The notes: a model not told the origin generated them from the sequence alone. 23,515 nucleotides of DNA from CAZKXU01 sp964556665 (GCA_964556665.1 CAZKXU010000052.1:1-23515); one strand, 5' to 3'; positions 8,260-15,361 are shown, numbered from the stretch's first letter. Numbers and translations: made by a program.

Positions 8260-8287
8260 TTTTCAACACCTTGCAGCACCGTATAAT
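8260..8287 (+). promoter_or_regulatory. Candidate sigma-70 promoter for the 8353 gene
   Basis: TTTTCA (8260-8265), a 16-base spacer and a perfect TATAAT (8282-8287) lie about 65 bases before the ATG at 8353. The rest of the 286-base gap 8067-8352 shows nothing else supportable. Confidence 0.45.
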
Positions 8288-8352
8288 TCCTGCATCCCCT
8301 CCTCTAGCCGCTGCATCAAATCAGACGGTAGTACTATTCTTTCGAGGGTAAT

Positions 8353-8691
8353 ATGGAAAAGACACAAGCATTAAATATGTTAGTTGAAGCTGCGGATTTA
8401 GTAAAAATGATCGAGGACATCGCGGCTCTTCCAAATGAGAAAATCAACAGCAATATGGCTGGTATTAAACTAAACCTTAGAATGGTGCGGGAACGGATCC
8501 TAGCCTCCCACGACAGATTTGCTTCTGAGTATATTGCGCAGGCTCGCGCCAAGATTGAACCTCCTACAGAACCTAAGCCCTTCAATACACAGAAGGAGAT
8601 AAGCAGCACAGAGCAACCTAACGATAACAGCAGGCTCTCTTTTAAGCGCCGCGACCTGCGAGCTGAAATGGAGAAGTCAATAGAACGGTAA
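8353..8691 (+). CDS. Small hypothetical helical protein
   Basis: This 112-residue protein is predicted from its composition to be helical over residues 1-75 (MEKTQALNMLVEAADLVKMIED... MVRERILASHDRF) and disordered, with Pro/Glu/Ser, from 75 to 100, ending in the basic stretch SFKRRDLRAEMEKSIER. No family is recognised. The start is supported by GAGGG five bases upstream of the ATG and by the promoter-like TATAAT at 8282. A 143-codon frame on the other strand overlaps it, but that frame begins inside a REP-like palindrome and is rejected. A perfect inverted repeat 33 bp downstream may end transcription. Confidence 0.6.
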   Translation: MEKTQALNMLVEAADLVKMIEDIAALPNEKINSNMAGIKLNLRMVRERILASHDRFASEYIAQARAKIEPPTEPKPFNTQKEISSTEQPNDNSRLSFKRRDLRAEMEKSIER

Positions 8692-8724
8692 GTTGTTACT
8701 ATCCTGTAAGAATAGATTTTTCTG

Positions 8725-8810
8725 TCACACTGGGAGCGCGGGCTTCCAGCCCGCTTTCTCGCCATTGCAACTCCGAGCTAGCGGGCTGGAAGCCCGCGCT
8801 CCCAGTGTGA
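8725..8810. repeat. REP-like palindrome, copy B (perfect 31-bp inverted repeat)
   Basis: Positions 8725-8755 are the exact reverse complement of 8780-8810, with a 24-base loop. The core GCGGGCTTCCAGCCCGC within each arm is identical to that of the repeat at 431-504. It sits between two convergent genes, and the long GC-rich stem could act as a bidirectional terminator or mRNA 3' stabiliser, although no T-tract follows. Confidence 0.9.
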
Positions 8811-8821
8811 TCGGTAAGGAG

Positions 8822-9130
8822 TTAGTACTTCTTCCCTGTAATCGCAGAGAGAAATCCGCTTAGCCAGTTATCACCGCTCTCGTCAGCTTTAGAATGCTTA
8901 ATGATCTCCTCTAACTCCCCTGCGTCAAGCCAGATACCGCCGCTCGTAGTACAACGATCAACTACTACTCCTTTAATCGTAATCTGCTCCATCGGCTCAC
9001 CTGTAATTGGGCTAGCTCTTTTTTTATCGCCACGCTGCTGCTTTAGACGAGCAAGGGCTGCCCTGTTCTGCTCTTCAAAATAAGCATCCTCTTTCGCTTT
9101 CTTCATCTGGTCCCAGCTATCTGATGACAT
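8822..9130 (-). CDS. TFIIB-type zinc-ribbon-like protein with missing cysteines
   Basis: This 102-residue protein has a charged N-terminal helix (1-39). Residues 40-75 then match the zf-TFIIB pattern 'CPxC...L....i.Gv.vdrCpxCGGiWLDxGEL' very well, including GVVVDRC and GGIWLDAGELEEI. However, the first CxxC is SPIT (40-43) and the second is CTTS (60-63), so only C60 of four metal ligands remains. The fold is likely kept without structural zinc, or this is a Cys-less branch of the family. The tail (85-102) is hydrophobic-aromatic, SGFLSAITGKKY. Function of the family is unknown. It is convergent with the 8353 gene. Confidence 0.75.
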   Translation of the reverse strand: MSSDSWDQMKKAKEDAYFEEQNRAALARLKQQRGDKKRASPITGEPMEQITIKGVVVDRCTTSGGIWLDAGELEEIIKHSKADESGDNWLSGFLSAITGKKY

Positions 9131-9220
9131 ACAAAATTCTCCTAATGTTTATCCTCATTTACATACAATATTTTGATAGAAAACTAAAGTGGCCTGTAGC
9201 AACACTCAGTCATTCTACGG

Positions 9221-9249
9221 TTGTTCATTTCTCAACAGCTTAATATTAT
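9221..9249 (+). promoter_or_regulatory. Promoter of the metallophosphoesterase gene
   Basis: TTGTTC (9221-9226), a 17-base spacer and TATTAT (9244-9249) fit a sigma-70 promoter. The expected transcription start (about 9256) is within two bases of the ATG at 9258, so the mRNA would be leaderless or nearly so, consistent with the absence of a Shine-Dalgarno. Confidence 0.6.
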
Positions 9250-9257
9250 AAATCGGT

Positions 9258-10169
9258 ATGTATACCCGTCGTCAATTCCTTAGACTTGGAGGGCTCTCTC
9301 TTTTAACTGCGGCATCTGCCGGGACATACGCCTTTTCCCGCGACGAAACACTCGTCCTTAAAGTGGAAAAGGTTGAGATTCAAATACAGAACCTGCCTGC
9401 CGATCTGAATAATTTCAGAATCGGCTTTCTCACCGATCTGCATCTTGGCATCTTTATTCCTGACGAGTTAATCGAAAAGGCTGTACAAACCTTAAACCAG
9501 CATGAGATAGATCTGTTGCTACTTGGAGGTGACTACCTATGGATGCCGAACAATTCGATCTGGGAGATAGAATATTTTATAAGAAACCAGCGCTATACAA
9601 AAACCTCAGGCAATGAACTTGCCGCACAGCTTTTTCATGCCGTCGCAGACCATCTCAAAAAAGTTCAAGCTCCAGCCGGAAGATTCGGCGTCATGGGGAA
9701 CCATGATCGCTGGATTAATCCAAAGGCCTGTGGCGAATCATTTGCCAAGGTTGGCATTGATGTATTGATAAATCGCTCGGTAGAGATTAAGCGCGGCGAT
9801 GCGTTCATTACATTAGTAGGTGTAGATGATTACTGGACAGGAATTCCACGTTTACCTCCGCATCGCCAGCGCGTTTCAAACGAAGTACGTATACTACTCG
9901 CACATAATCCCGACTTTGTGGCGTTTGCCCTTGAGGAGCTATCCTACAATTTTGAGCTTACATTATGTGGTCATACACATGGGGGTCAGATCAAACTGCC
10001 GATTCTCGGAACCCCGCATTACAATATTAATGATACAAGGTTCCGTTCTGGGCTTGTTAAACACCCAGCTGGCCAGGTTTATACCTCGCGCGGCATTGGC
10101 GTAGTTGAAATACCGCTCAGAATTAACTGTCCGCCTGAGGCAACAATTTTAACCTTAAAACAGGCTTAG
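9258..10169 (+). CDS. Tat-exported metallophosphoesterase (calcineurin-like, YkuE/YaeI type)
   Basis: This 303-residue protein starts with a twin-arginine signal (T-R-R-Q-F-L-R-L, residues 3-10) and a hydrophobic stretch to about residue 26. All metal-binding motifs of the calcineurin-like phosphoesterase fold are present in order: D60 and H62 in FLTDLHLG, D92 in GGDYLW, N148/H149/D150 in GNHDR, H216 in LLAHNPD, and H239/H241 in CGHTHGGQ. The YkuE/YaeI relatives act on phosphodiesters at the membrane, some on lipids or UDP-2,3-diacylglucosamine-like substrates; the substrate here is not determined. Tat export suggests the metal is loaded in the cytoplasm before transport. Confidence 0.92.
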   Translation: MYTRRQFLRLGGLSLLTAASAGTYAFSRDETLVLKVEKVEIQIQNLPADLNNFRIGFLTDLHLGIFIPDELIEKAVQTLNQHEIDLLLLGGDYLWMPNNSIWEIEYFIRNQRYTKTSGNELAAQLFHAVADHLKKVQAPAGRFGVMGNHDRWINPKACGESFAKVGIDVLINRSVEIKRGDAFITLVGVDDYWTGIPRLPPHRQRVSNEVRILLAHNPDFVAFALEELSYNFELTLCGHTHGGQIKLPILGTPHYNINDTRFRSGLVKHPAGQVYTSRGIGVVEIPLRINCPPEATILTLKQA

Positions 10170-10190
10170 CTATTATTTATTCTACTTTTT

Positions 10191-10218
10191 TTGCGATTGT
10201 TCATAACTTATGTATAAT
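10191..10218 (+). promoter_or_regulatory. Promoter of the secreted propeller gene
   Basis: TTGCGA (10191-10196), a 16-base spacer, and the extended TGTATAAT with -10 at 10213-10218. The -10 overlaps the first possible ATG (10210), which argues for the downstream ATG at 10246 as the true start. Confidence 0.65.
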
Positions 10219-10245
10219 TCTTATTACGCTTTATTAGGACCCTAT

Positions 10246-12096
10246 ATGAAACATTTGAGATCAGCGATTCTTGTTTTTGTTATTAGCTTCAATGCTATAC
10301 TAGCTTTTGCTGAATACATTCCCACCACTATCGTAAGCGCGAATGGGAGCTCCGTTCTAGGCAATGGTGTATCTAGCCAGGGAGTTAGTAGCGGCGATCA
10401 CGCTTATTCAGCCTTCGTATCTGTCGCAACAAACCTAGTTAGCGGCGATAACAATGGAGCCTCAGACATATTTCAGAAAAAAATAAGTGATGCTTCAATT
10501 GTACTTGTAAGCGTCAGCTCCGCCGGAGTAATAGGAAATGGTGCTTCTTCGGAGCCCAGTATTAGCAGCAACGGCCGCTACATAGCCTTCTCCTCACTCG
10601 CTACAAACCTGGATGTATCATCAGTTGACAGCAATGGAGTAAGCGATATTTTTTTAAGGGACACTATTTCGGAAACCACGGTCAGACTCTCTCATAACTC
10701 TTCAGGGACTCAGGGCAACGCCGGAAGCTTTGCGCCAGCAATAAGCGCCGATGGACGATACGTCGCCTTTGAGTCAGATGCCACTAACCTTGTTAGCGCT
10801 GATACTAATGGTAAGCGAGATATTTTTGTATATGATACGGTCGGCGATACGATTAGCCGTATCAGTGTTAATAGTTCCGGCAGCGCCGCAAATAATAATA
10901 ACTATGCGCCATCAATTAGCGGCAATGGCAATTTAATTGTTTTTGAATCCGATGCAACTAATCTTGATTTAATAGCTTCTGATGTAAATGCAAGAAGAGA
11001 TATCTATCTTCACAACGTTTCTGCGCAAACTACTATCAGGATAAGTCTTTCCTCCTCATTTAGCGGCAGTGACGGCGACCCATCAAATGGAGACTCAGCG
11101 AATGCTGTAATTAATGTCGATGGAACTATCGCTGCCTTTGAATCGGATGCCACAAACCTATTAAGCGGCGACTCAAATTCATCCATTGACATCTTCGTAA
11201 GAAATCTCTCCTCGAAAGCGACTACTAGAGCAAGTGTAAATAGTAACGACTCTCAGGGCAACAGTGACTCCCTTAACCCTGCACTAAGCGCAAGCGGACG
11301 ATACATCTGCTTTGAGTCGGACTCCTCTAATCTTGACTCAAATAATGTTGATGGCAACGAAGCTACTGATATTTTCATAAGAGATCTAACATCCGGTGAT
11401 ACCTCAAGAGTCAGTGCCACCTCAAATGGAGCTTCATTGAATGGCGCATCGACAGGTTGCAGCATCGCTGAAGATGGTAGTTATGTGGCGTTTACATCAG
11501 CGGCCACTAACCTTATTAGCTCAGACAGAAACAGCTCAAGCGATGTCTTTCATAGCAAGACTACCTGTGCCGTAGGAATAACAGATAACACCGATACGGA
11601 TGGAGACAGCACTATTGATTGTAGCGACGGATGCGTTAATGATTCCTCGAAAATAAGCGCAGGACAGTGCGGCTGCGGCTCTGCCGATACAGATACCGAC
11701 AGTGATGGAACTGCAAACTGCCTAGATCTCTGCCCAACTGATGCTTCCAAGGTAGTTGTAGGTATATGTGGCTGCGGCACATCTGATGCGGATCTCAACT
11801 CTAACGCACTGCCTGACTGCGCAGATCCAACAATCTTAACCATTCCATCGAAGCCTACAAAATCAGTTCGAAGCTCTAGGATTACAGTTAATATTCCGCG
11901 CATCTATTCCGGAGTAACTTATATCCTTACTATTAAGAAGGGTTCAAAAACGGTAGTAACTAAGGTATTGCCGGAGACGAAAACTGAATATACCTCTCGC
12001 AAGCTTAGCCGTGGTACGTATACAATCCAGTATACGATAACACTTGCAGGGGTAACGACTCTCCCGAGCAACAAAGTTACCGTCAGAATTAAGTAA
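10246..12096 (+). CDS. Secreted seven-bladed beta-propeller protein with TSP3-like Cys/Asp repeats
   Basis: The ATG at 10246 is preferred over 10210. It follows AGGA by six bases and starts directly with a signal peptide (MKHLRSAILVFVISFNAILAFA); 10210 lies upstream of the promoter's expected start. The product has 616 residues. Residues ~25-440 hold seven ~60-residue repeats, each with 'S-x-(D/N)-G-x-Y-x-x-F-x-S-x-A-T-N-L' and 'D-I-F', i.e. TolB/PD40-like blades closing a seven-fold propeller. Residues ~445-528 carry two CGCG-containing repeats rich in DTDTDSDGTANC, resembling calcium-binding thrombospondin type 3 repeats. A final Ig-like beta domain (~530-616) follows. It is likely extracellular or cell-surface; the ligand is unknown. 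The short spacing from the upstream gene is interrupted by its own promoter. Confidence 0.85.
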   Translation: MKHLRSAILVFVISFNAILAFAEYIPTTIVSANGSSVLGNGVSSQGVSSGDHAYSAFVSVATNLVSGDNNGASDIFQKKISDASIVLVSVSSAGVIGNGASSEPSISSNGRYIAFSSLATNLDVSSVDSNGVSDIFLRDTISETTVRLSHNSSGTQGNAGSFAPAISADGRYVAFESDATNLVSADTNGKRDIFVYDTVGDTISRISVNSSGSAANNNNYAPSISGNGNLIVFESDATNLDLIASDVNARRDIYLHNVSAQTTIRISLSSSFSGSDGDPSNGDSANAVINVDGTIAAFESDATNLLSGDSNSSIDIFVRNLSSKATTRASVNSNDSQGNSDSLNPALSASGRYICFESDSSNLDSNNVDGNEATDIFIRDLTSGDTSRVSATSNGASLNGASTGCSIAEDGSYVAFTSAATNLISSDRNSSSDVFHSKTTCAVGITDNTDTDGDSTIDCSDGCVNDSSKISAGQCGCGSADTDTDSDGTANCLDLCPTDASKVVVGICGCGTSDADLNSNALPDCADPTILTIPSKPTKSVRSSRITVNIPRIYSGVTYILTIKKGSKTVVTKVLPETKTEYTSRKLSRGTYTIQYTITLAGVTTLPSNKVTVRIK

Positions 12097-12098
12097 AT

Positions 12099-12291
12099 TA
12101 TAGCAAGTGACGGAATACCGTAGCGCAATTCTGTCACTTGCTATAGCCTGGCCATGCATGGCCAGGACGAGCCGTAGGCTCGGAGAACGGCTTGAAATGG
12201 GCGCTCGGGGACCCGTTTCAAGCCGTTCGAGGAGGCCTTTGGCCACGGATGGTCAAAGGCGACAGACAAAATAACGGTACGTTATTTTGTC
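12099..12291. repeat. Array of consecutive hairpins between the propeller and ppx genes
   Basis: Several strong inverted repeats follow each other with almost no spacer. They are a 13-bp stem 12099-12111/12133-12145, a perfect 20-base palindrome CCTGGCCATGCATGGCCAGG at 12147-12166, GAGCCGTAGGCTC at about 12170-12182, a 13-bp stem 12185-12197/12216-12228 with a further GGG/CCC, a 10-bp stem 12235-12244/12251-12260 with one G-U, and a 12-bp stem 12265-12276/12280-12291. The first probably ends the upstream transcript; the rest has no assigned function. Confidence 0.85.
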
Positions 12292-12297
12292 ATTCAG

Positions 12298-12303
12298 TAT
12301 AAT
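12298..12303 (+). promoter_or_regulatory. Candidate -10 box for the ppx/gppA gene
   Basis: A perfect TATAAT lies 17 bases before the GTG start. The place for a -35 element falls inside the last hairpin of the array (12265-12291), which could therefore act as an operator or block. No convincing -35 hexamer was found. Confidence 0.35.
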
Positions 12304-12320
12304 ATTAACGATCAATCTAA

Positions 12321-13280
12321 GTGAGCGTATTCAATCAGATAGGAATAATAGATCTTGGTACAAACTCATTAAAGGGTTTCGTCTTTAAGGTTAATGGCAA
12401 ACGCAGAGCAACACTTGTTAGCAGATACCGTGAACTAGTGAGGCTTGGAGATGATGTATTCCTTCACGGATCAATAACGCCTGGAGCCTATAAACGCACC
12501 ATTAGTGCGGTTGAAACAATACTGCAATCTTTCAATAGAGATGGTGTGTCCTCACTTGTATTTGTCGGTACTAGCGCGCTTCGCACCGCCCGGAACTCCG
12601 GCAGATTAATCCGCACTGTGAAGCGCCGCTTCGGTGTCTCTCTAAGGAAGCTATCTGATAAGGATGAGGCTTTACTGATTGGCAGAGGGGTAAATTTTTT
12701 AGAGCCTCCAATTAAAGGTTATACACTAACTGTCGATATCGGCGGCGGCTCGGTAGAGCTAATCCTTAGTCGTGGACGACGTATTTTAAAATCGGCAAGC
12801 TTTACGCTTGGTGCAGCCTCAGTACAGCAGCGCTTCTTAAAGAGTGTCCCCCCTGCCCCAGGCCATACAGACCAGCTACGCTCATTTATTCGCCGAACTT
12901 TACGTCAGAGTAATTTCCCACGAGATACTAAAATCGATCGCGCTCTTGGCTCAAGCGGCTCAGTACGCACCCTTTGCCGAGCAATAACAACAATGGATCA
13001 CTCCCCTTTACACATAGACGAGCTTGGAGCCTTTATAGCCAAGATCGCAGGCGCCTCTAAAAAGACGATCGCGCGCATTCCTCGTATTGAGAAGAAAAGA
13101 GCGGATCTAATACTTGGGGCTGCAATAGTGCTTGAAGAGATAATGGCCCATTTCGGGATTGAAACGATCAAGCAGACAAGATACGCGCTAAAAGACGGGA
13201 TTATCGCAGAAGTTCTTCAAAAACCTAAACAAAGTGCCAGGTCATTAATCCGCTCAGAAAAAATGCCGGTAGTAAAATAA
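12321..13280 (+). CDS. Ppx/GppA-family phosphatase (exopolyphosphatase or guanosine pentaphosphate phosphohydrolase)
   Basis: The 319-residue length fits the short, two-lobed Ppx/GppA form lacking the C-terminal HD-like extension. It has IIDLGTNSLKG (D11, T14, N15, S16: phosphate-binding loop 1), FVGTSALRTARN (83-91), DKDEALLIGRGV with the expected catalytic Glu at 116, and VDIGGGSVEL (D139-L147: phosphate-binding loop 2, E146). The fold belongs to the ASKHA superfamily. It releases terminal phosphate from polyphosphate or converts pppGpp to ppGpp; the sequence alone does not decide which. The start is GTG, without a clear RBS. ppk1 lies about 2.3 kb away, which supports a role in polyphosphate turnover. 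Confidence 0.9.
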   Translation: MSVFNQIGIIDLGTNSLKGFVFKVNGKRRATLVSRYRELVRLGDDVFLHGSITPGAYKRTISAVETILQSFNRDGVSSLVFVGTSALRTARNSGRLIRTVKRRFGVSLRKLSDKDEALLIGRGVNFLEPPIKGYTLTVDIGGGSVELILSRGRRILKSASFTLGAASVQQRFLKSVPPAPGHTDQLRSFIRRTLRQSNFPRDTKIDRALGSSGSVRTLCRAITTMDHSPLHIDELGAFIAKIAGASKKTIARIPRIEKKRADLILGAAIVLEEIMAHFGIETIKQTRYALKDGIIAEVLQKPKQSARSLIRSEKMPVVK

Positions 13281-13383
13281 TCCCTGTCTTACTAAAAAAA
13301 ATACAAATTCATAGTGAATAAAGGAAACTTTTGAAAGGTCTCCTCGATAACATAGATATAAGAGTTATATCAGAAGGAGATTT

Positions 13384-14004
13384 ATGGAACATGAGATCAC
13401 ACCACTAAACAATCATAATACCTTTGAGATTGAAACATTAATACAAGACTCTAACTCACTTAAAGAGCTTATCCGGAACTGGATTCTCTTAGATAATGCT
13501 GAGCTCGATCTCTGTCCTGGCAATAACGATGAAGAGGAACACAGCGCTCTCTGCATTTCCTTCATAAGAAATAAGACACTCATCTGTCATGCATTTTTCC
13601 CTTTAGAAGTAGTTCATAATGAGTTTAGGAAGGTTTGGCCGGTCTCAGAAGCATGGCTCCCGTTTGAGAAACGAGTAGAGGATTTTCACTCCTGTGATGA
13701 CGAGCTTTTAGAAAAACTTACAAACGAGGCTAAGTCTACCTGGAATGATGAGCTATGTACCGAGATAATCGATTTTGATGGTGGGCTACACCTTGCAATC
13801 TCATACGCTATATCATTGATCGGAGTTGCTAACATAAGAATTCATCAGCCCTCTGATTTTGAGGAGGTGGGCTGGGAGGTGGCATTAGGTGTAGCTGATA
13901 AGGATATCGCGTCAAGAGGTAGGCTCTTTGATCTTTTTCTTAGCTACAACAATGAAACAGATGGAGCTGGCTGGGGTACAGGCAAGAAGATGCATGTGAG
14001 ATAG
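13384..14004 (+). CDS. Hypothetical acidic soluble protein
   Basis: This 206-residue protein is Glu/Asp rich, with no signal peptide or membrane segment. The start is well supported by AGAAGGAGA seven bases before the ATG. The middle has hydrophobic beta-like stretches (LCISFIRNKTLICHAFFPL, about 57-75), and the C-terminal part has LHLAISYAISLIGVANIRIHQP. No family is recognised. It follows the ppx gene in the same direction after 103 bp and is followed by an 11-bp stem hairpin, suggesting a separate transcript. Confidence 0.6.
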   Translation: MEHEITPLNNHNTFEIETLIQDSNSLKELIRNWILLDNAELDLCPGNNDEEEHSALCISFIRNKTLICHAFFPLEVVHNEFRKVWPVSEAWLPFEKRVEDFHSCDDELLEKLTNEAKSTWNDELCTEIIDFDGGLHLAISYAISLIGVANIRIHQPSDFEEVGWEVALGVADKDIASRGRLFDLFLSYNNETDGAGWGTGKKMHVR

Positions 14005-14025
14005 CTGAATTTTACGATCTAACCG

Positions 14026-14050
14026 CCTTTTCTCACACCGTGAGAAAAGG
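14026..14050. terminator. Hairpin after the 13384 gene
   Basis: CCTTTTCTCAC (14026-14036) pairs perfectly with GTGAGAAAAGG (14040-14050) around a three-base loop. It sits 22 bases after the stop codon. No T-tract follows on the plus strand, so it may stabilise the 3' end or act as a Rho-assisted stop. Confidence 0.5.
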
Positions 14051-14249
14051 AGAGCTAAGCTCGACCCTTAGGCACAAAATGTATTTTTTGCAAAAGTCGT
14101 TAATCTGTTGAAAGAAATGGATCTTTGAAAACTTGTGAGAAGGGGCGGCTAAAGCTAAGTTGGCCACTAAAGGTTCTTATAAGGATATTTCCAATGATTC
14201 TATAACTGCACGGAATATCACTTCTTTTGGACTGTCTGTAAGTCAAGCA

Positions 14250-14303
14250 GCCATAAATGGCAGAATATTAAACTTGCCATATTTATTAAATATGGCATAT
14301 AAT
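14250..14303 (+). promoter_or_regulatory. vapBC promoter with palindromic operator-like sites
   Basis: A -35-like TTGCCA (14274-14279), 18-base spacer and TATAAT (14298-14303) precede the antitoxin ATG at 14310. A perfect 23-base palindrome (14275-14297: TGCCATATTTA, T, TAAATATGGCA) fills the spacer and overlaps the -35. A second, shorter GCCATAAATGGC lies at 14250-14261. The shared GCCAT/ATGGC half-sites are what an autoregulating VapB-type repressor would bind. Confidence 0.65.
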
Positions 14304-14309
14304 ATATAT

Positions 14310-14573
14310 ATGGCAAAAGATAAAGTTAGTACAGCAACCTATGAAGTCTCTCTTTTAGAAGGAGGAAGGTTAGTTATTCCTTCCAAGGTAAGAAAATATT
14401 TAAATATTGCAGTTGGTCAAAAGCTATTTATGAAAGTCGAGGGAAATATTATAAAACTTTATACTCCTGAGGAGGCAATTAAAAGCCTTCAAAATATAGT
14501 TATGAGTGCAGTCCCATCGAACTATTCATTAGTTGATGAATTGATTAAAGAACGTAGAGCTGAGAATGAATAA
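14310..14573 (+). CDS. vapB: VapB-type antitoxin (AbrB/SpoVT swapped-hairpin DNA-binding domain)
   Basis: From the ATG at 14310 the product has 87 residues. Residues ~10-50 (TYEVSLLEGGRLVIPSKVRKYLNIAVGQKLFMKVE) are a typical AbrB/MazE-like DNA-binding half-barrel with 'GR..IP...R..L.I..G'. The C-terminal segment (SLVDELIKERRAENE) would wrap the toxin. The open frame extends upstream to a TTG at 14160, and ATG 14292 is also in frame, but those starts precede or overlap the promoter. Starting at 14310 puts the transcription start at or next to the ATG, with no RBS (leaderless). The stop codon overlaps the toxin start by eight bases, the coupling typical of toxin-antitoxin operons. Confidence 0.85.
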   Translation: MAKDKVSTATYEVSLLEGGRLVIPSKVRKYLNIAVGQKLFMKVEGNIIKLYTPEEAIKSLQNIVMSAVPSNYSLVDELIKERRAENE

Positions 14574-14952
14574 GTATGTACTTGACGCCTCTGCAGTTCT
14601 GGCTCTACTGCACAAAGAGAGCGGTTATGAGTTTGTATCCAAAATAATTTCAAGCTCGTTAATATCAGCAGTAAATTATGCAGAGGTTGCCTCCAAGTTA
14701 GTCGACTTCGGTGTTAAACAAGATGATATTTTAGATCTGCTTTCTGAAATCGGATTTAATATCGTCAATTTCGATAAAGATATGGCCGACAAATGCTTTG
14801 AGATTAGAGTCATCACAAAACCATTAGGTCTTTCATTAGGAGATCGAGCTTGTCTAGCATTGGCCATGCTTAGAAATGCAACAGCCGTTACCTCCGACCA
14901 AACATGGAAAAAACTGCCAAAGAAGTATTGTAAGATTGAATGTATTAGGTAG
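14566..14952 (+). CDS. vapC: VapC-type PIN-domain ribonuclease toxin
   Basis: This 128-residue protein has the standard PIN length. The metal-binding acidic residues are present: D7 (YVLDASAVL), E40 (VNYAEVASK), D93 (LSLGDRACLALA) and D111 (AVTSDQTW). It is predicted to cleave RNA (in characterised VapCs, tRNA or rRNA loops) when freed from VapB. It is translationally coupled to vapB through an 8-base overlap. A run of hairpins and MITE copy 2 follow. Nothing suggests inactivation. Confidence 0.92.
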   Translation: MNKYVLDASAVLALLHKESGYEFVSKIISSSLISAVNYAEVASKLVDFGVKQDDILDLLSEIGFNIVNFDKDMADKCFEIRVITKPLGLSLGDRACLALAMLRNATAVTSDQTWKKLPKKYCKIECIR

Positions 14953-15066
14953 ATTCTGTCCGGGAACTACTTTTTTAGAAAATATCGTATAAGAGGCCCG
15001 TCCAGAATCTGTGAGGCTCCCTCTCGGTCGCCAAGAGAAATAATCCGGTGCTACATATCAATCAAC

Positions 15067-15092
15067 CTAAATCCGGCAGTTGCCGGATTTAG
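15067..15092. terminator. Hairpin downstream of vapBC
   Basis: CTAAATCCGGCA (15067-15078) pairs perfectly with TGCCGGATTTAG (15081-15092) around two bases. It is a possible transcription end for vapBC, 115 bases after the stop, though no T-tract follows. Confidence 0.45.
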
Positions 15093-15129
15093 TTCACCTA
15101 GAAAAAGCAGTTCTAACCTTTATTTAGGC

Positions 15130-15220
15130 CGAAAAACGCTTGAAAACAATGTGGTGGTTGGTTCACCCAATGGGTGAATTCGATATTTGTAGAATTCATC
15201 GTGTTTTCAAGCGTTTTTCG
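15130..15220. repeat. Long inverted repeat with nested palindrome
   Basis: A perfect 19-bp arm (15130-15148, CGAAAAACGCTTGAAAACA) pairs with 15202-15220. The 53-base interior holds another palindrome, TTCACCCA-A-TGGGTGAA (15162-15178), and two GAATTC. The gene-free gap 14953-15361 contains this, the hairpin at 15067-15092 and a small CCGTC/GACGG stem near 15346-15357, but no plausible gene. Confidence 0.85.
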
Positions 15221-15361
15221 CCTTATCGTTATGCGAACTGCTCTTTCTAGGATCAATATTATTTACCTGTTCGAATATTTTCAACTACTTGTGCAAACTA
15301 GTCAATTAAGATCATTGTTTTTACTAGCATTCTCAACAATTTTCATCCGTCGGGACGGAAA

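Noticed and set aside
8334..8765. 143-codon minus-strand frame overlapping the 8353 gene
   Set aside because: It starts inside the REP-like palindrome and has no RBS. The plus-strand gene has GAGGG, a promoter-like TATAAT and a more natural composition.
10210..10245. Upstream ATG of the propeller gene
   Set aside because: It overlaps the -10 box of the likely promoter; the downstream ATG has AGGA and directly begins the signal peptide.
11550..12246. Minus-strand frames within and after the propeller gene
   Set aside because: These are shadows produced by the repeat composition of the coding strand and by the hairpin array; no RBS or recognisable family.
15067..15361. Possible CRISPR array or integron attC site in the vapC-ppk1 gap
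   Set aside because: The repeats are single inverted pairs, not regularly spaced direct repeats, and the attC core sequences and an integrase gene are missing.
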